Positions 1 through 10,100 of a stretch of 64,000 bases of DNA are shown one piece after another. The DNA lies in NCBI GenBank assembly GCA_964497585.1, contig CAZCDS010000023.1, forward strand, positions 28,611-92,610, in the 5' to 3' direction. The position numbers and the translations under genes were made by a program. The notes under the pieces are model-generated. The model did not search any database. It was not told the origin of the DNA and saw only the letters and a list, made by a program, of their open reading frames with translations. How positions within the stretch are numbered: the first letter of the stretch is position 1; each line of letters opens with the position of its first letter. Source of the stretch: CAZCDS01 sp964497585. Its GTDB lineage: Bacteria; Desulfobacterota; Desulfomonilia; Desulfomonilales; Desulfomonilaceae.

Positions 1-112
1 GCTTGACCATTTCTCCCATACGTTCCAGTATTTGGGCTACGATCCGGTTGGCTTCCCTCATGATTTCGATTTCTCGAGGGGTCTTGAGTATGATCATTCC
101 TGGCTTGGGCAC
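1..112 (-). CDS. map: Methionine aminopeptidase, type I, N-terminal fragment cut by window edge
   Basis: Only the first 37 codons are present; the gene runs off the left edge. The translated start contains ILKTPREIEIMREANRIVA, the characteristic opening of type I methionine aminopeptidases, which remove the initiator methionine from new proteins in the cytoplasm. I chose the GTG at 112 because an AGGGG lies about seven bases upstream; an ATG at 97 is the alternative. The metal-binding residues lie outside the window, so activity cannot be judged. The 250 bases between this start and nfo hold no recognisable gene. Confidence 0.75.
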   Translation of the reverse strand, partial: MPKPGMIILKTPREIEIMREANRIVAQILERMGEMVK

Positions 113-364
113 GGCGCTTACCCCTGTTCTCCGTGACGGATTCTCAAGGACCGCATCTTAGCATAATTTGAATCATTTGAGGATAGTTGAGCTAATCTTT
201 CAACCGAAATTGAGCGCTATTTCGGCAGCGTTACCCGGCTAGCGCCGTTGTGGCGAACCGCCCTGGGACACCCGAAGAACTTCTGGCATAGGGGCCGGTG
301 GATCACTCGCCTTCGTCGCAGCACGGCAGCGGCCGCAAAAACGTTTCGACGTGTCCGGAGCAGC

Positions 365-1234
365 CTAACGCCCTGCCGCCATTTTCCGGAGAATCCCGAG
401 GTTCACAGGGTCCATTCTCCGGCCGGAGAGCGTATTCGGGGTCTCGATCAACTTCAGAACGTGCCTGAAACGCCCGTCGGTAATCACTGACCGAAAGCAT
501 TCCAGGCCGAGCTTCCCTTTGCCGATGTGCTCGTGACGATCGATCCGGCTCCCGAGGCCTTGCTTGGAGTCATTGAGGTGGAGGACTTTCAGACGGTCGA
601 GGCCTACGACTCGATCCAACTCGTCGATGACTCCGGCGTAGAGCTTGCTGTCTCTCATGTCGTAGCCCGCTGCAAAGGCATGACACGTGTCCAGACAGAC
701 GCCCAGTCTCTCAGAATGATCACTTTCCCTAAGGATCTCGGCCAGATGTTCGAAGGAATGTCCCAGAACCGTGCCCTGACCGGCGGTGTTCTCCACGATG
801 ATACGGACGTCGAGGTCGTCCGTCTCGGCGAGTACCCGGTTGAGTCCGGTGATCACCCGTCCCAGGCCCTCCTTTTCGCCCGCTCCCTTGTGAGCGCCTG
901 GATGGATGACCAGAAAGGGGATGCCAAGTTGGCTGGCCCGTTGCGTCTCTTCCTTCAGCGCTGCCACGGACCTTCGCCAAAGGCCCGAATCCGGCGATCC
1001 GATGTTGATGAGATAGGAACCGTGCGCCACGACCATTATCCCGGCTCGTTCCCGAGCACTTTTGAACTCCCGGATCTCGGTTTCCGAAAGCGGCTTGGCT
1101 CGCCATTGGGTCGCGTTCTTGGTGAAGATCTGAATTGCTGAACACCCGAGGTCCGCGCCTCGCTGGACGGCTAGCTGCACACCGCCGGCAATGGAGATGT
1201 GGGCTCCAAGGAGGATATCGCTCTGTTTGGCCAT
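365..1234 (-). CDS. nfo: Deoxyribonuclease IV (AP endonuclease, Nfo/EndoIV family)
   Basis: Cytoplasmic base-excision-repair enzyme that cuts DNA 5' of abasic sites using a trinuclear zinc centre. The 289-residue protein has the normal family length. Visible family motifs in order are LGAHISIAGG near the N-terminus, VIHPGAH, VENTAGQGT, GVCLDTCHAFAAGYD, HLNDSKQGLGSRIDRHEHIG and KLIETP; these carry the His, Glu and Asp zinc ligands. The ATG at 1234 is preceded by GAGGGACAGGA, so I prefer it to an in-frame TTG at 1264 that adds ten residues unlike the family. It is transcribed divergently from the thioesterase gene at 1412. Confidence 0.95.
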   Translation of the reverse strand: MAKQSDILLGAHISIAGGVQLAVQRGADLGCSAIQIFTKNATQWRAKPLSETEIREFKSARERAGIMVVAHGSYLINIGSPDSGLWRRSVAALKEETQRASQLGIPFLVIHPGAHKGAGEKEGLGRVITGLNRVLAETDDLDVRIIVENTAGQGTVLGHSFEHLAEILRESDHSERLGVCLDTCHAFAAGYDMRDSKLYAGVIDELDRVVGLDRLKVLHLNDSKQGLGSRIDRHEHIGKGKLGLECFRSVITDGRFRHVLKLIETPNTLSGRRMDPVNLGILRKMAAGR

Positions 1235-1411
1235 GGCTTCCTGTCCCTCATCCAGCGATCCCAAATAGGAGTGCGCTTTCTGTTCCGAGGCTCTCCAGGC
1301 CCCGCTACCCAGGCCGGCCGCAGACTTTCCCCTGGGAGCCGAATGTGATATTATCGTGCGGCTCTTGCCCTATGGCTCAATTTCGGACCACGAGGCTCTG
1401 GATATTCACTC

Positions 1412-1840
1412 ATGAACGAACTCCAATCCGATGCGATCAGCCGCCGGCCAGAGGAACGACAGGCGGAATGCAAAGTCTACTACGAAGATACCGACTGCAT
1501 GGGTGTGGTCTATCACGCCAACTATCTACGCTACTTGGAGAGGGCCCGCACCGAATACGTCGAGGACCGTCTCACGGGCATTGCAGGCTACCACGACAGG
1601 GGCTATTTCTTCATGGTCCACAAGATGGAGATCGTGTTCCATTCGCCCGCTCGATTGGGTGACCTACTCGTGGTGAGGACTTGGATAGAAAGCACCACTA
1701 AATTCAGAATAGTCGTCCGGCAAATCATTATCAAGAAGGGCGAGCCGAAAGACTACCTCGTAACTGCGCGGGTCACGCTCGTCACCGTGAATCCCCAGGG
1801 AGAATTAATGGCAGTTCCCAGAGAGTTCCACGAGTTATAG
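1412..1840 (+). CDS. Acyl-CoA thioesterase, YbgC/4-hydroxybenzoyl-CoA thioesterase family
   Basis: Hot-dog-fold thioesterase of 142 residues. The signature YYEDTDCMGVVYHANYLRY at about residues 23-41 contains the catalytic Asp region, and LERARTEY follows. Family members hydrolyse short acyl-CoA or acyl-ACP thioesters. In proteobacteria YbgC often sits beside tolQRA-pal, but no Tol-Pal gene is visible here, so the symbol is left blank. The ATG at 1412 has only a weak ribosome site. The first 19 residues lack clear homology, so a slightly later start cannot be excluded. Confidence 0.88.
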   Translation: MNELQSDAISRRPEERQAECKVYYEDTDCMGVVYHANYLRYLERARTEYVEDRLTGIAGYHDRGYFFMVHKMEIVFHSPARLGDLLVVRTWIESTTKFRIVVRQIIIKKGEPKDYLVTARVTLVTVNPQGELMAVPREFHEL

Positions 1841-1967
1841 GGCCTGCATCCCGCGGCCAATTGAGCAGACCCATGAGCCTGACATCGAGCTTCGACGCGC
1901 TCCTGAGCTGAGACCCAATCTCAGGGCCCGGAGCATACCCCATTCCCTTACTAGCCTTGGAGCCTTG

Positions 1968-2861
1968 ATGAGAAGATCGGAAAAAGCACTGTACACTGGG
2001 CGTTTATTTCTTGCGACAGTTGTATTCCTGCTAGCGGCGCAGGCCTGGGCCGATCCCAACGAAGGCGTTGTTGACCGTGCCCTCCGACTCTCCGGCGTGG
2101 CGTCTCAAGTGAAGATGCTCAGCCACGCCATACTCACCGCCATTCCCGTAGAGACCTTTTCTCAACCGATTTCAGAGGCCCGTCTACAGTCGATGCTCCG
2201 CAAGGCGTTCGACGAGGAAGCTCCTCTCGAGAGTGTCCGTCGCGCTATTCGCGAAGATTTTGATCCGGGGAAGATCGAGCAGGTGGTGCATTTCTATAGC
2301 TCCAAGCTTGGGAGCAGAATAGGGCGGTTGATGGGACGCGCACTCAACCCGGCTCTACTCACCGCGGTACGGGAGAATCGGCATATCGTCAAGACACTGA
2401 GCGCGGCGCGCCTGGCTGCAATTGAACACATTGTCAGGGTCGAGCGCGTGACGGAGTTCAACATCCGGCTGCAGACCGCGGTTGTCAGAGGACTCGTTGA
2501 AGGCCGGCTCCAGGAACATGCGGAGAGCCCGGGTCGGCGCAGGAAAATCAGGCGAAACCTCGCGGAGGCCGAAAAGAAGATTCGATCCACCGAAAAGCGA
2601 ACGTGGGACACGGCAATGGCTGCCTTCGCATACACCTTTCGATCCTTGAAGGACGTGGAACTCGAGGAGTATATCTCGTACCTTGAGTCAGACGCTGCTT
2701 CGTGGTTTAGAACAGCAGTGCAACGTGGGATGGAACGGGCAGTGCTGGAGGCCTCGAAAGCCGTCGGGCGAATCACGGTGGAAGCAAACCCGCGGCAGGC
2801 TCCTGAGCAGAAGTCCGGACGAGCATCGCGCACCCCGGCGGGAGCGGCGGACAGGGAATAA
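1968..2861 (+). CDS. Exported DUF2059-like protein
   Basis: A 297-residue protein with an N-terminal signal peptide: a basic start, a hydrophobic stretch LFLATVVFLLAA, and a likely cleavage after AQAWA. The mature part is helical. It carries two segments of the DUF2059 type, in which a helix and an F/Y-Y-x-S pattern recur: KIEQVVHFYSSKLGSRIG (about 105-122) and LEEYISYLESDAASWF (about 232-247). Function of this periplasmic family is unknown. The ATG at 1968 follows GGAG by five bases; an in-frame TTG lies directly before it. The short exported-protein gene at 2905 follows by 43 bases and may be cotranscribed. Confidence 0.75.
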   Translation: MRRSEKALYTGRLFLATVVFLLAAQAWADPNEGVVDRALRLSGVASQVKMLSHAILTAIPVETFSQPISEARLQSMLRKAFDEEAPLESVRRAIREDFDPGKIEQVVHFYSSKLGSRIGRLMGRALNPALLTAVRENRHIVKTLSAARLAAIEHIVRVERVTEFNIRLQTAVVRGLVEGRLQEHAESPGRRRKIRRNLAEAEKKIRSTEKRTWDTAMAAFAYTFRSLKDVELEEYISYLESDAASWFRTAVQRGMERAVLEASKAVGRITVEANPRQAPEQKSGRASRTPAGAADRE

Positions 2862-2904
2862 TTCTGACTTTTGTGCACTGAAGTCTTCTTCTCTTGAGAA
2901 ACGG

Positions 2905-3456
2905 ATGCTGTCGCGCGCATCAGCCATAGGCGTCATCTGTTGCCTGGTCTTTTCCCAGTGCGGTTTGATTTCCCACGCGCGTGGGGAAAGGCAGAGGGCG
3001 GCCTTTACCCAGTACAGGGATCCCGCGGGTCGGTTCTTTTTCAGCTACCCCGCGACAATGACGGTGAAGCGCGTGGGGCCCGATCACGTGAAGGTCTATC
3101 ACCCGAATGCCGGCCTGCGTATAAACGTTTTCGTGGAGCACCGACGCCGACGCATGGACCCCAAAGTAGCGCCGCTGCTGGCCGCGTTCAAGATGCGACT
3201 GAAGCAGGAGATGAAAGAGGCGCGGATACTCAAGGAAGGCCGCCTTCGAGGCTCGGACGAATCCGAAGGATTTGTCCTGTGCACGTTCCGGGACAAGCGC
3301 GGTATCAGCCACGTGCAGCTTGTGCAGTATGTGGTGGGAGCGTCCCAACTCGTCCAGATGATCATCTCCGACCGGCCGGAGGGGTTCAAGAATCTCAGCA
3401 AGATCATTCTGCAGATTCAAAGGTCTCTCAACGTCGTGAAAAGTAGACTGAAGTGA
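2905..3456 (+). CDS. Small exported protein of unknown function
   Basis: A 183-residue protein beginning with a hydrophobic signal-like segment (SAIGVICCLVFSQCGLI). The mature part has a compact alpha/beta pattern with YRDPAGRFFFSYPATMTV, LRINVFVEHR and FVLCTFRDKRGISHVQLVQY. Such strand-rich repeats resemble small periplasmic PsbP-like or DUF1795-like folds, but I do not recognise the family with certainty. The ATG at 2905 was chosen because the signal peptide starts there. It lies between the DUF2059-like gene and uvrB and reads in the same direction as both. Confidence 0.65.
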   Translation: MLSRASAIGVICCLVFSQCGLISHARGERQRAAFTQYRDPAGRFFFSYPATMTVKRVGPDHVKVYHPNAGLRINVFVEHRRRRMDPKVAPLLAAFKMRLKQEMKEARILKEGRLRGSDESEGFVLCTFRDKRGISHVQLVQYVVGASQLVQMIISDRPEGFKNLSKIILQIQRSLNVVKSRLK

Positions 3457-3493
3457 ACCCGTCGTCCCCGGCAATGTGCGCGAGGCCTGAGAA

Positions 3494-5485
3494 ATGAATC
3501 AATTTGAGCTTCTCTCGGATTTTGTGCCCAAGGGCGATCAACCCGCGGCAATTGACGACCTCGTCGAAGGAGTTCAACAAGGTCGCAAGCATCAGGTTCT
3601 GCTCGGCGTGACCGGGTCCGGCAAGACATACACCATGGCGAACGTGATCGCTGCCATCGGCAAACCCACGCTGATACTGGCTCCGAACAAGACGTTGGCA
3701 GCCCAGCTCTTCAACGAATTCAAGGCACTCTTTCCCCGAAACGCGGTGGAGTACTTCGTCTCGTACTACGATTACTACCAGCCCGAGGCGTATATCCCTC
3801 AGTCCGATACCTATATCGAGAAGGATACGAGCATCAACGAGACCATCGACAAGATGCGGCACTCCGCGACGCGTTCGCTCCTGGAGAGGCGTGACGTGGT
3901 GATCATCGCGTCTGTCTCGTGCATCTACGGTCTGGGGTCACCGGAGGACTACCACAATATGCTCGTGCACCTCATTCAGACGGAAGACACCGACCGGGAC
4001 GAAGTACTCAGGCAGCTCGTGCAAATCCAATACACACGCAATGACATGGATTTTCACCGTGGAACATTCAGGGTCAGGGGCGACGTGGTGGAAATCTTTC
4101 CCGCGTACGAGGAAGACAAGGCCATCAGGATTGAATTCTTCGGCGACACCGTGGACGGTGTGTACGAGATCGATCCGCTCAGGGGCAAGGCGATCAGGGC
4201 CCTGGACAGGGTGGCGATCTACCCCGCCAGCCACTACGTGACGGCCCGGGAGCGCCTGCTGGCAACCTGTGACGCGGCTCTGGAGGAGATGAAGGAGCGA
4301 GTGGGGTATTTCCGGTCTCAGAGCCGCCTCATCGAGGCCCAGCGTATTGAGGAGCGGACACGCTTCGACGTGGAAATGATGAAGGAGTTGGGCTACTGCA
4401 GCGGTATCGAGAACTATTCGCGCTACCTGACCGCTCGTAAGGCAGGCGAACCGCCCCCCACACTCCTGGACTACTTTCCCGAGGATTCTCTCTTCTTCAT
4501 CGACGAGTCCCATGTGGCCGTTCCTCAGATCGGAGCCATGTTCCGGGGCGATCGTTCCCGCAAACAAACGCTCGTGGACTTCGGCTTCCGTCTACCGAGT
4601 GCGCTGGACAATCGTCCTCTCAGGTTCGAGGAATTCGAAGCGATCGTCAATCAGGTCATCTATGTCTCCGCGACCCCGGGACCCTATGAATTGGAAAAGT
4701 CGGAGGAATGTGTCGCTGAGCAGGTGATCCGTCCGACGGGGCTGATGGACCCGCTCATCGAAATCAGACCCGCGAAGGACCAGGTTGACGATCTGCTCGA
4801 TGCAATACGTAAGCGCGTCGACAAGGGGGACCGGGTACTAGTCACCACCCTGACGAAGAGGATGGCCGAAGATCTTACCGAGTACTACGGGAACCTCGGC
4901 GTGAAGGTGAAATACCTCCATTCCGAGATCGACACGATCGAGCGGATGGAGATCATCCGTGATCTTCGCAAAGGGGAATTCGATGTCTTGATCGGCATCA
5001 ATCTTCTCCGGGAGGGGCTCGACATTCCGGAAGTCTCGCTGGTAGCTATCCTGGACGCGGACAAGGAAGGTTTTCTCCGGTCCGAGCGCTCACTGATCCA
5101 GACCGCGGGACGGGCTGCGCGAAATGTCGACGGAACGGTCCTACTCTATGCGGACCGTGTCACCGACTCCATCCGGAAGGCCCTTGACGAGACGAATCGG
5201 CGAAGAAGGATCCAGATGGAGTTCAACCGGGAGAACAACATAACGCCCGCGACAATTAAGAAGAATATCAACGATATACTCTCCTCTCTGGCTGAAAAGG
5301 ACTATGTCACCGTCGATGTCGAGCTTGAAGAGGAAGAAGAGGTGGCCTACGAAGATGTCCCGAACACGATCAAGGATCTGACGGAAGAGATGTTCGCAGC
5401 GGCACGCGACCTGGAATTCGAGCGGGCCGCGGAGCTGCGTGACAGAATCCGCACCCTCGAGGACAAACAGATCAATTACGGGTAG
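3494..5485 (+). CDS. uvrB: Excinuclease ABC subunit UvrB
   Basis: Damage-verification helicase of nucleotide excision repair, acting in the cytoplasm with UvrA and UvrC. The 663 residues match the usual length. Motifs in order are the Walker A GVTGSGKT at 38-45, the strand-inserting beta-hairpin beginning YYDYYQPEAYIPQSDTY near 92, the DESH box, the helicase motifs EGLDIPEVSLVAILDADKEG and RSLIQTAGRAARN, and a C-terminal UVR helical hairpin (FAAARDLEFERAAELRDRIR) that binds UvrC. No missing residues were noticed. The neighbouring nfo is also a repair gene but is transcribed the other way. Confidence 0.98.
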   Translation: MNQFELLSDFVPKGDQPAAIDDLVEGVQQGRKHQVLLGVTGSGKTYTMANVIAAIGKPTLILAPNKTLAAQLFNEFKALFPRNAVEYFVSYYDYYQPEAYIPQSDTYIEKDTSINETIDKMRHSATRSLLERRDVVIIASVSCIYGLGSPEDYHNMLVHLIQTEDTDRDEVLRQLVQIQYTRNDMDFHRGTFRVRGDVVEIFPAYEEDKAIRIEFFGDTVDGVYEIDPLRGKAIRALDRVAIYPASHYVTARERLLATCDAALEEMKERVGYFRSQSRLIEAQRIEERTRFDVEMMKELGYCSGIENYSRYLTARKAGEPPPTLLDYFPEDSLFFIDESHVAVPQIGAMFRGDRSRKQTLVDFGFRLPSALDNRPLRFEEFEAIVNQVIYVSATPGPYELEKSEECVAEQVIRPTGLMDPLIEIRPAKDQVDDLLDAIRKRVDKGDRVLVTTLTKRMAEDLTEYYGNLGVKVKYLHSEIDTIERMEIIRDLRKGEFDVLIGINLLREGLDIPEVSLVAILDADKEGFLRSERSLIQTAGRAARNVDGTVLLYADRVTDSIRKALDETNRRRRIQMEFNRENNITPATIKKNINDILSSLAEKDYVTVDVELEEEEEVAYEDVPNTIKDLTEEMFAAARDLEFERAAELRDRIRTLEDKQINYG

Positions 5486-5788
5486 CCGGGCGCGCTGCAA
5501 CGGTCGCCCAAGGTCAAGGCTTGTTTGAAACAGGGAGAGCTTATGCCGGCTCCATCGGTAGGTCAAGTGCCACTGCCGGTTTGTTCGGTCAGGGCGCAGC
5601 CCTTCCTCTATCGAGCGGTTACGTGGACATTCGGGCAAGATCTCGTGGAGACGCAAGATTGTGCCTCTTCATGGATGGAAGCCGATATGAAACATTGAAG
5701 GTGAAATCGGAACGGATTTGTGACATAATAATCTTTTTGCATAGTGTATCCAATAGAGCACTACGATTACACTTCTGAGGTTTTCTTC
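5486..5788. other. Intergenic region between uvrB and ugd
   Basis: No gene is supported in these 303 bases. The last 90 bases before ugd become AT-rich. They include TTGTGA, 18 bases, then TAGTGT ending near 5747, which could be a weak promoter for the dehydrogenase gene. A reading frame opening at 5521 has no family resemblance and no ribosome site. Confidence 0.4.
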
Positions 5789-7144
5789 ATGCGTGTTGGA
5801 GTAATCGGCACCGGGTACGTTGGTTTGGTGACCGGCGTTTGCTTTGCGGAAATGGGAAACGACGTCATCCTCATGGACATCGACGAGGAGAAGATCAACC
5901 AGCTCTCAGAGGGCAGGGTGCCCATCTACGAGCCAGGTCTAGAGCAAGTGATGCAACGGAATGTCGCTGAGAAGCGGCTCTCGTTCACCACCGACCTGGA
6001 GCATACAGTACGGTCGTCGCTTGTCAATTTCATCGCGGTGGGGACGCCGCCCGATTCCGAGGGACGAGCAGACCTGACGCAAGTCTTCGAGGTTGCCCGC
6101 AGCATCGGGCAGGCCATCGATACTTACAGAATCATCGTGACCAAGAGCACGGTACCGGTGGGCACCACCCACAAGGTCCGGGACATCATCGCTCAGGAAA
6201 CGACTCGCCCCTTTGACGTGGCTTCAAATCCCGAATTCCTTAAGGAAGGCAACGCAATCGACGATTTCATGAAGCCCGACCGGGTCGTGATCGGCGTGGA
6301 CGACGTGCGAGTGGAAGAGATACTCAAGGAATTGTACAATCCTTTCGTCCGGACGGGAAAACCGATCCTGGTGATGGACGTTATTTCCTCCGAGATGACG
6401 AAGTACGCTGCGAACGGCATGCTCGCCACGAAGATTTCCTTCATGAATGAACTGTCCCGGCTCTGTGAGAAGGTCGGCGCAGACATCGAACAGGTCCGTT
6501 CCGGTATCGGGTCCGACCCGCGCATCGGTCCTCAGTTTCTCTTCGCTGGTCTTGGGTACGGCGGTTCATGCTTTCCCAAAGACGTGGACGCACTCAGCCG
6601 GACCGGTATCGAGTACGCGGTTCCGCTGGGCATTCTCGACGCGGTTCAGAATGCGAACAAAGCTCAACGAACGCACTTCGTAGAAAAAATCGTCAATCAC
6701 TACGGATCCGTCCAGGGCAAGCTTTTCGCTGTCTGGGGACTGAGCTTCAAACCCCGGACCGATGACCTCCGGGAAGCGCCGTCACTGGACCTGATCAACG
6801 ATCTCATTGTACGAGGGGCACGGATCAGGGTATTTGATCCAGCCGCCATGGAGAATGCGGGGCGACATCTGGGCCATTCAGTGGAGTACGCGCCCGGAAA
6901 CTACGAGTGCCTCGAGGGAGCCGATGCACTCGTCATAGTGACCGAGTGGAACGAGTTCCGGCACCCCGATTTCGACAAGATCAAAGAGTTGCTCGTGGAA
7001 CCGGTGATCTTCGACGGCAGAAACCTCTACGATCCCCAGTGGATGATCGGTCGGAGATTCACCTATTACAGCATAGGGAGAAAAGCGATTACTCGACCGC
7101 ACGAGGTCCGTACCAAACCGAGCAGCGCGGGCTCACGGGATTAA
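5789..7144 (+). CDS. ugd: UDP-glucose 6-dehydrogenase
   Basis: Cytoplasmic enzyme that oxidises UDP-glucose to UDP-glucuronate with two NAD+, supplying precursors for surface polysaccharide. The 451-residue protein has the N-terminal Rossmann motif GTGYVGLVTGVCFAEMGN, the central NPEFLKEGNAI motif, and the catalytic cysteine C261 in GLGYGGSCFPKD. The C-terminal NDP-sugar half includes WGLSFKPRTDDLREAPS. The ATG at 5789 follows GAGG by eight bases; fifteen further codons upstream are in frame but not family-like. Its 3' end overlaps the antisense tail of the RTX reading frame by 56 bases. Confidence 0.96.
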   Translation: MRVGVIGTGYVGLVTGVCFAEMGNDVILMDIDEEKINQLSEGRVPIYEPGLEQVMQRNVAEKRLSFTTDLEHTVRSSLVNFIAVGTPPDSEGRADLTQVFEVARSIGQAIDTYRIIVTKSTVPVGTTHKVRDIIAQETTRPFDVASNPEFLKEGNAIDDFMKPDRVVIGVDDVRVEEILKELYNPFVRTGKPILVMDVISSEMTKYAANGMLATKISFMNELSRLCEKVGADIEQVRSGIGSDPRIGPQFLFAGLGYGGSCFPKDVDALSRTGIEYAVPLGILDAVQNANKAQRTHFVEKIVNHYGSVQGKLFAVWGLSFKPRTDDLREAPSLDLINDLIVRGARIRVFDPAAMENAGRHLGHSVEYAPGNYECLEGADALVIVTEWNEFRHPDFDKIKELLVEPVIFDGRNLYDPQWMIGRRFTYYSIGRKAITRPHEVRTKPSSAGSRD

Positions 7145-10100
7145 CGGCAGTCGTCTGCGAAGAGTTGTGGTGAACAGCACTGATATTCATGCAAAGAATC
7201 ACCCTTGCTGTTCCCCGCATTCCAGAGGGCTGGGCATGGGCGCCAACGGCGCGCGAGACGTTGGTTCTTTGCTTCGAACGCGCAGGGGAAGCCGGCTGGT
7301 AATTCATGGCCGGGATGAGCGGAGACCCGTCCACCTCATGAAGCCGGTGTGAGACGAAGACGTACTCGTCATTGCCCACCCCGCCGTCCAGGTAGTCGTC
7401 ACCCGGACCGCCTTCGAGCGTGTCATTGCCCGCGTTGCCGTAGATGGTGTCCTGACCGCCGATACCGTCAATGGAATCGAAGCTCGAATACCCGATCAGG
7501 ATGTCGTCGCCGGGTGTGCCCTGGAGCACGGCTCCCTTGATCGCGTCCACGTCGAGGATCGTTCCATCCGCGAATTCGATCTGTTCCACCTGGTTTGCAG
7601 TCGATTCGTCCTTGAACCAGTCCTGAACCGTGAGCGTATCCGTGGTCCCGGAGATCCAGAGCACGAGGTCGTCTCCGCTGCGTCGCAGGGTCACGTCGCC
7701 GGAAGCGGTGTCATCATTGAAGACGATCCGGTCGAGGTTGCCCGCGGTTTTGTCATGATCGACAATGGTGTCCTGGCCGTATCCCCTGCCGAAACGATAG
7801 GTATCGTTCCCGTTGGGTCGGGGTGAACCGTACCAGTCGAATTCCGTGCCGCCGTACAGGGTATCGTTGCCCGCTCCGCCGTCGAGGGTATCATCATCCA
7901 GACCGCCGGACAGCTTGTCCGAGCCCTCTCCGCCGAGGAGCGTATCATTGCCTGCTTCACCGTGGATAATGTCGTCGCCGGTCCCGCCGTCGAGAAGATC
8001 GTTCGCCTCGCGACCGTAGATCTTGTCATTCCCGCCGAAGCCTTCGAGCGTATCCGTTTCCGCGGTGCCCACGAGAATATCGTCGCCGTCCGTTCCCTGG
8101 AGCGTCTTCTCCTTGCTCGTGTCAACGTCCCAGGTCGTTCCGTCCACGAATTGGATCGCTTCCACCCGGTATTCATCGGAATCGTTCCAGAACCAATTGA
8201 GCACGGTGAGCTTGTCCGTGGTGCCGTCGATCAGGATTTCGAGGCTGTCACCGTTCTGTTGGACCTTCACGTCGTCAGGGGTGAGGTCATCCGCGAGGCG
8301 GATCGTATCGACATTCCCTGCGATTCTGTCATGGTCGATAATCACATCCTCGCCCGAGCCCCGACCGAAGAGGTACGTGTCGTTGCCGTTGGAACCGTAG
8401 ATGTCCCGCCAGTAGTATTCATCTCCACCGTAGAGCGAATCGTTCCCCGCGCCGCCGTCGAGGATGTCGTCCCCCGTACCGCCCTGGAGCACATCGTTTG
8501 CATCGCCGCCGTTGAGCGTATCAGCTCCCGCGTCTCCGTAGAGCTGGTCTGAGCCGGTTCCGCCTGAGATGGTGTCGTCTCCGGCCCTGGCATGGACGAT
8601 GTCGTCTCCCGGTTGAGCGTCGATGGTCTCGGATCGGGCAAATCCGGTGATAAAGTCGTTATTGTCGGAGCCTGCGATTGCAAGGTCCTGGAAGTCTTCC
8701 GTGGTCCAGGTGGTTCCGTCGGTAAAGGTGATGGCCTCAACGCCGGAATAGGGCGTATCGTCCTGGAGCCAGTTCTTGACGGTAATCGAGTCCCCGGTGT
8801 CCGTAATAGTGAGCTTGAGGTCATTGCCCACGCGTCTCAGTTCAACATCCGTGGGAAGGACCCCGTCGCCGAGAGCTATGGTATCAATATTTCCCGGAGT
8901 GGTATCGGAGTCGTACAGCGTATCCTGACCCGAGCCCCGGTTGAAGGTGTAGATGTCATCCCCTGTGCCGCCGTCAAGGACGTCGTTTCCCACGCCGCCG
9001 TCGATGGAGTCCGCGCCTGAGCCACCATAGAGCCGGTCGTTTCCCGTGTCTCCGAACAGGCTGTCGCTCCCGTCAGCACCGTACAGCGAATCATTTCCAT
9101 CATCACCGTGGATAAGGTCGTCTCCGCCGAGCCCGTAGAGCCGGTCGTTGCCCCCGAGCCCGTTCATGGTGTCCTGCTCACGGACGTCATAGAGCGTGTC
9201 GTCACCTTCCCTCGGCGCGTAGATCAGATCGAGGATGTCCTCTTCGGTGAGGAGCGTGCCGTCCATGAACTGGATCTGTTCGACCCGATTGAGAGGGCTG
9301 TCGTTCCGGAAGTAATCCTGCACCGTGAGGCTGTCGGAGGTCCCGATAATACGCAGAACTAGGTTATTGCCCGACCGCCGAAGCGTGATCTCATCCGGCG
9401 TGAGATTGCTCCCCAGCCAGATCGTATCGACATTCCCCTCTGTCGGATCGGGATCGATGATCGTATCCTGGCCCGACCCTCTCCGGAAGATGTACGTGTC
9501 GTTGCCCGTCCCGCCCTTGAGGATATCGTTGCCCGTCCCGCCGTCGAGAATATCATCGTCCGCACCGGCCCAGATCTGGTCCTTCCCGCCGCCTGCAACG
9601 AGGAGCGCATCCCCGGTTTCATTGATGAGAATCTCATCCCGAGTCGTCCCGTAGATCACATCGTTCCCATTGAGTCCGTTGATGTACCGATCACCCTCGG
9701 TAAGACTCCCCTTTACCGCATCAGCATTGTCCGTCCCCTCGATATGGGGGGACCAGTAACGGGTACCTTGATGGAGATGGTCGTAGACCGGTAGTCCGCC
9801 CGTGTCGAAGACCCAGGCAAGCTCTGGGTCTTGTTGGATGAAATGCTCGCGCAGGGAGAGGTAGTGGTCTTGAAGTAGTGATGGAACAGCTCGGATAGAA
9901 CGAGCGAATTCAGAGAGGAGGAGCTTTCCATGTTCGGGATTCGCAGCGATTGCCTGCTCGACGGCTGAGACCAGATCGGAAAAATCAGGCACAAATTTGT
10001 TGGTGTTGCCGTCCAGCTTGGTACCAATCATATCGTACAGGTCTTGGAGCTTCGTCTGGGCCATGAGTTCGGAATACATCAGTTCAAATATGCCCCGATA

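Noticed and set aside
527..1141. Long plus-strand frame (204 codons) opposite nfo
   Set aside because: It is a mirror of the nfo coding sequence, with no ribosome site or family resemblance.
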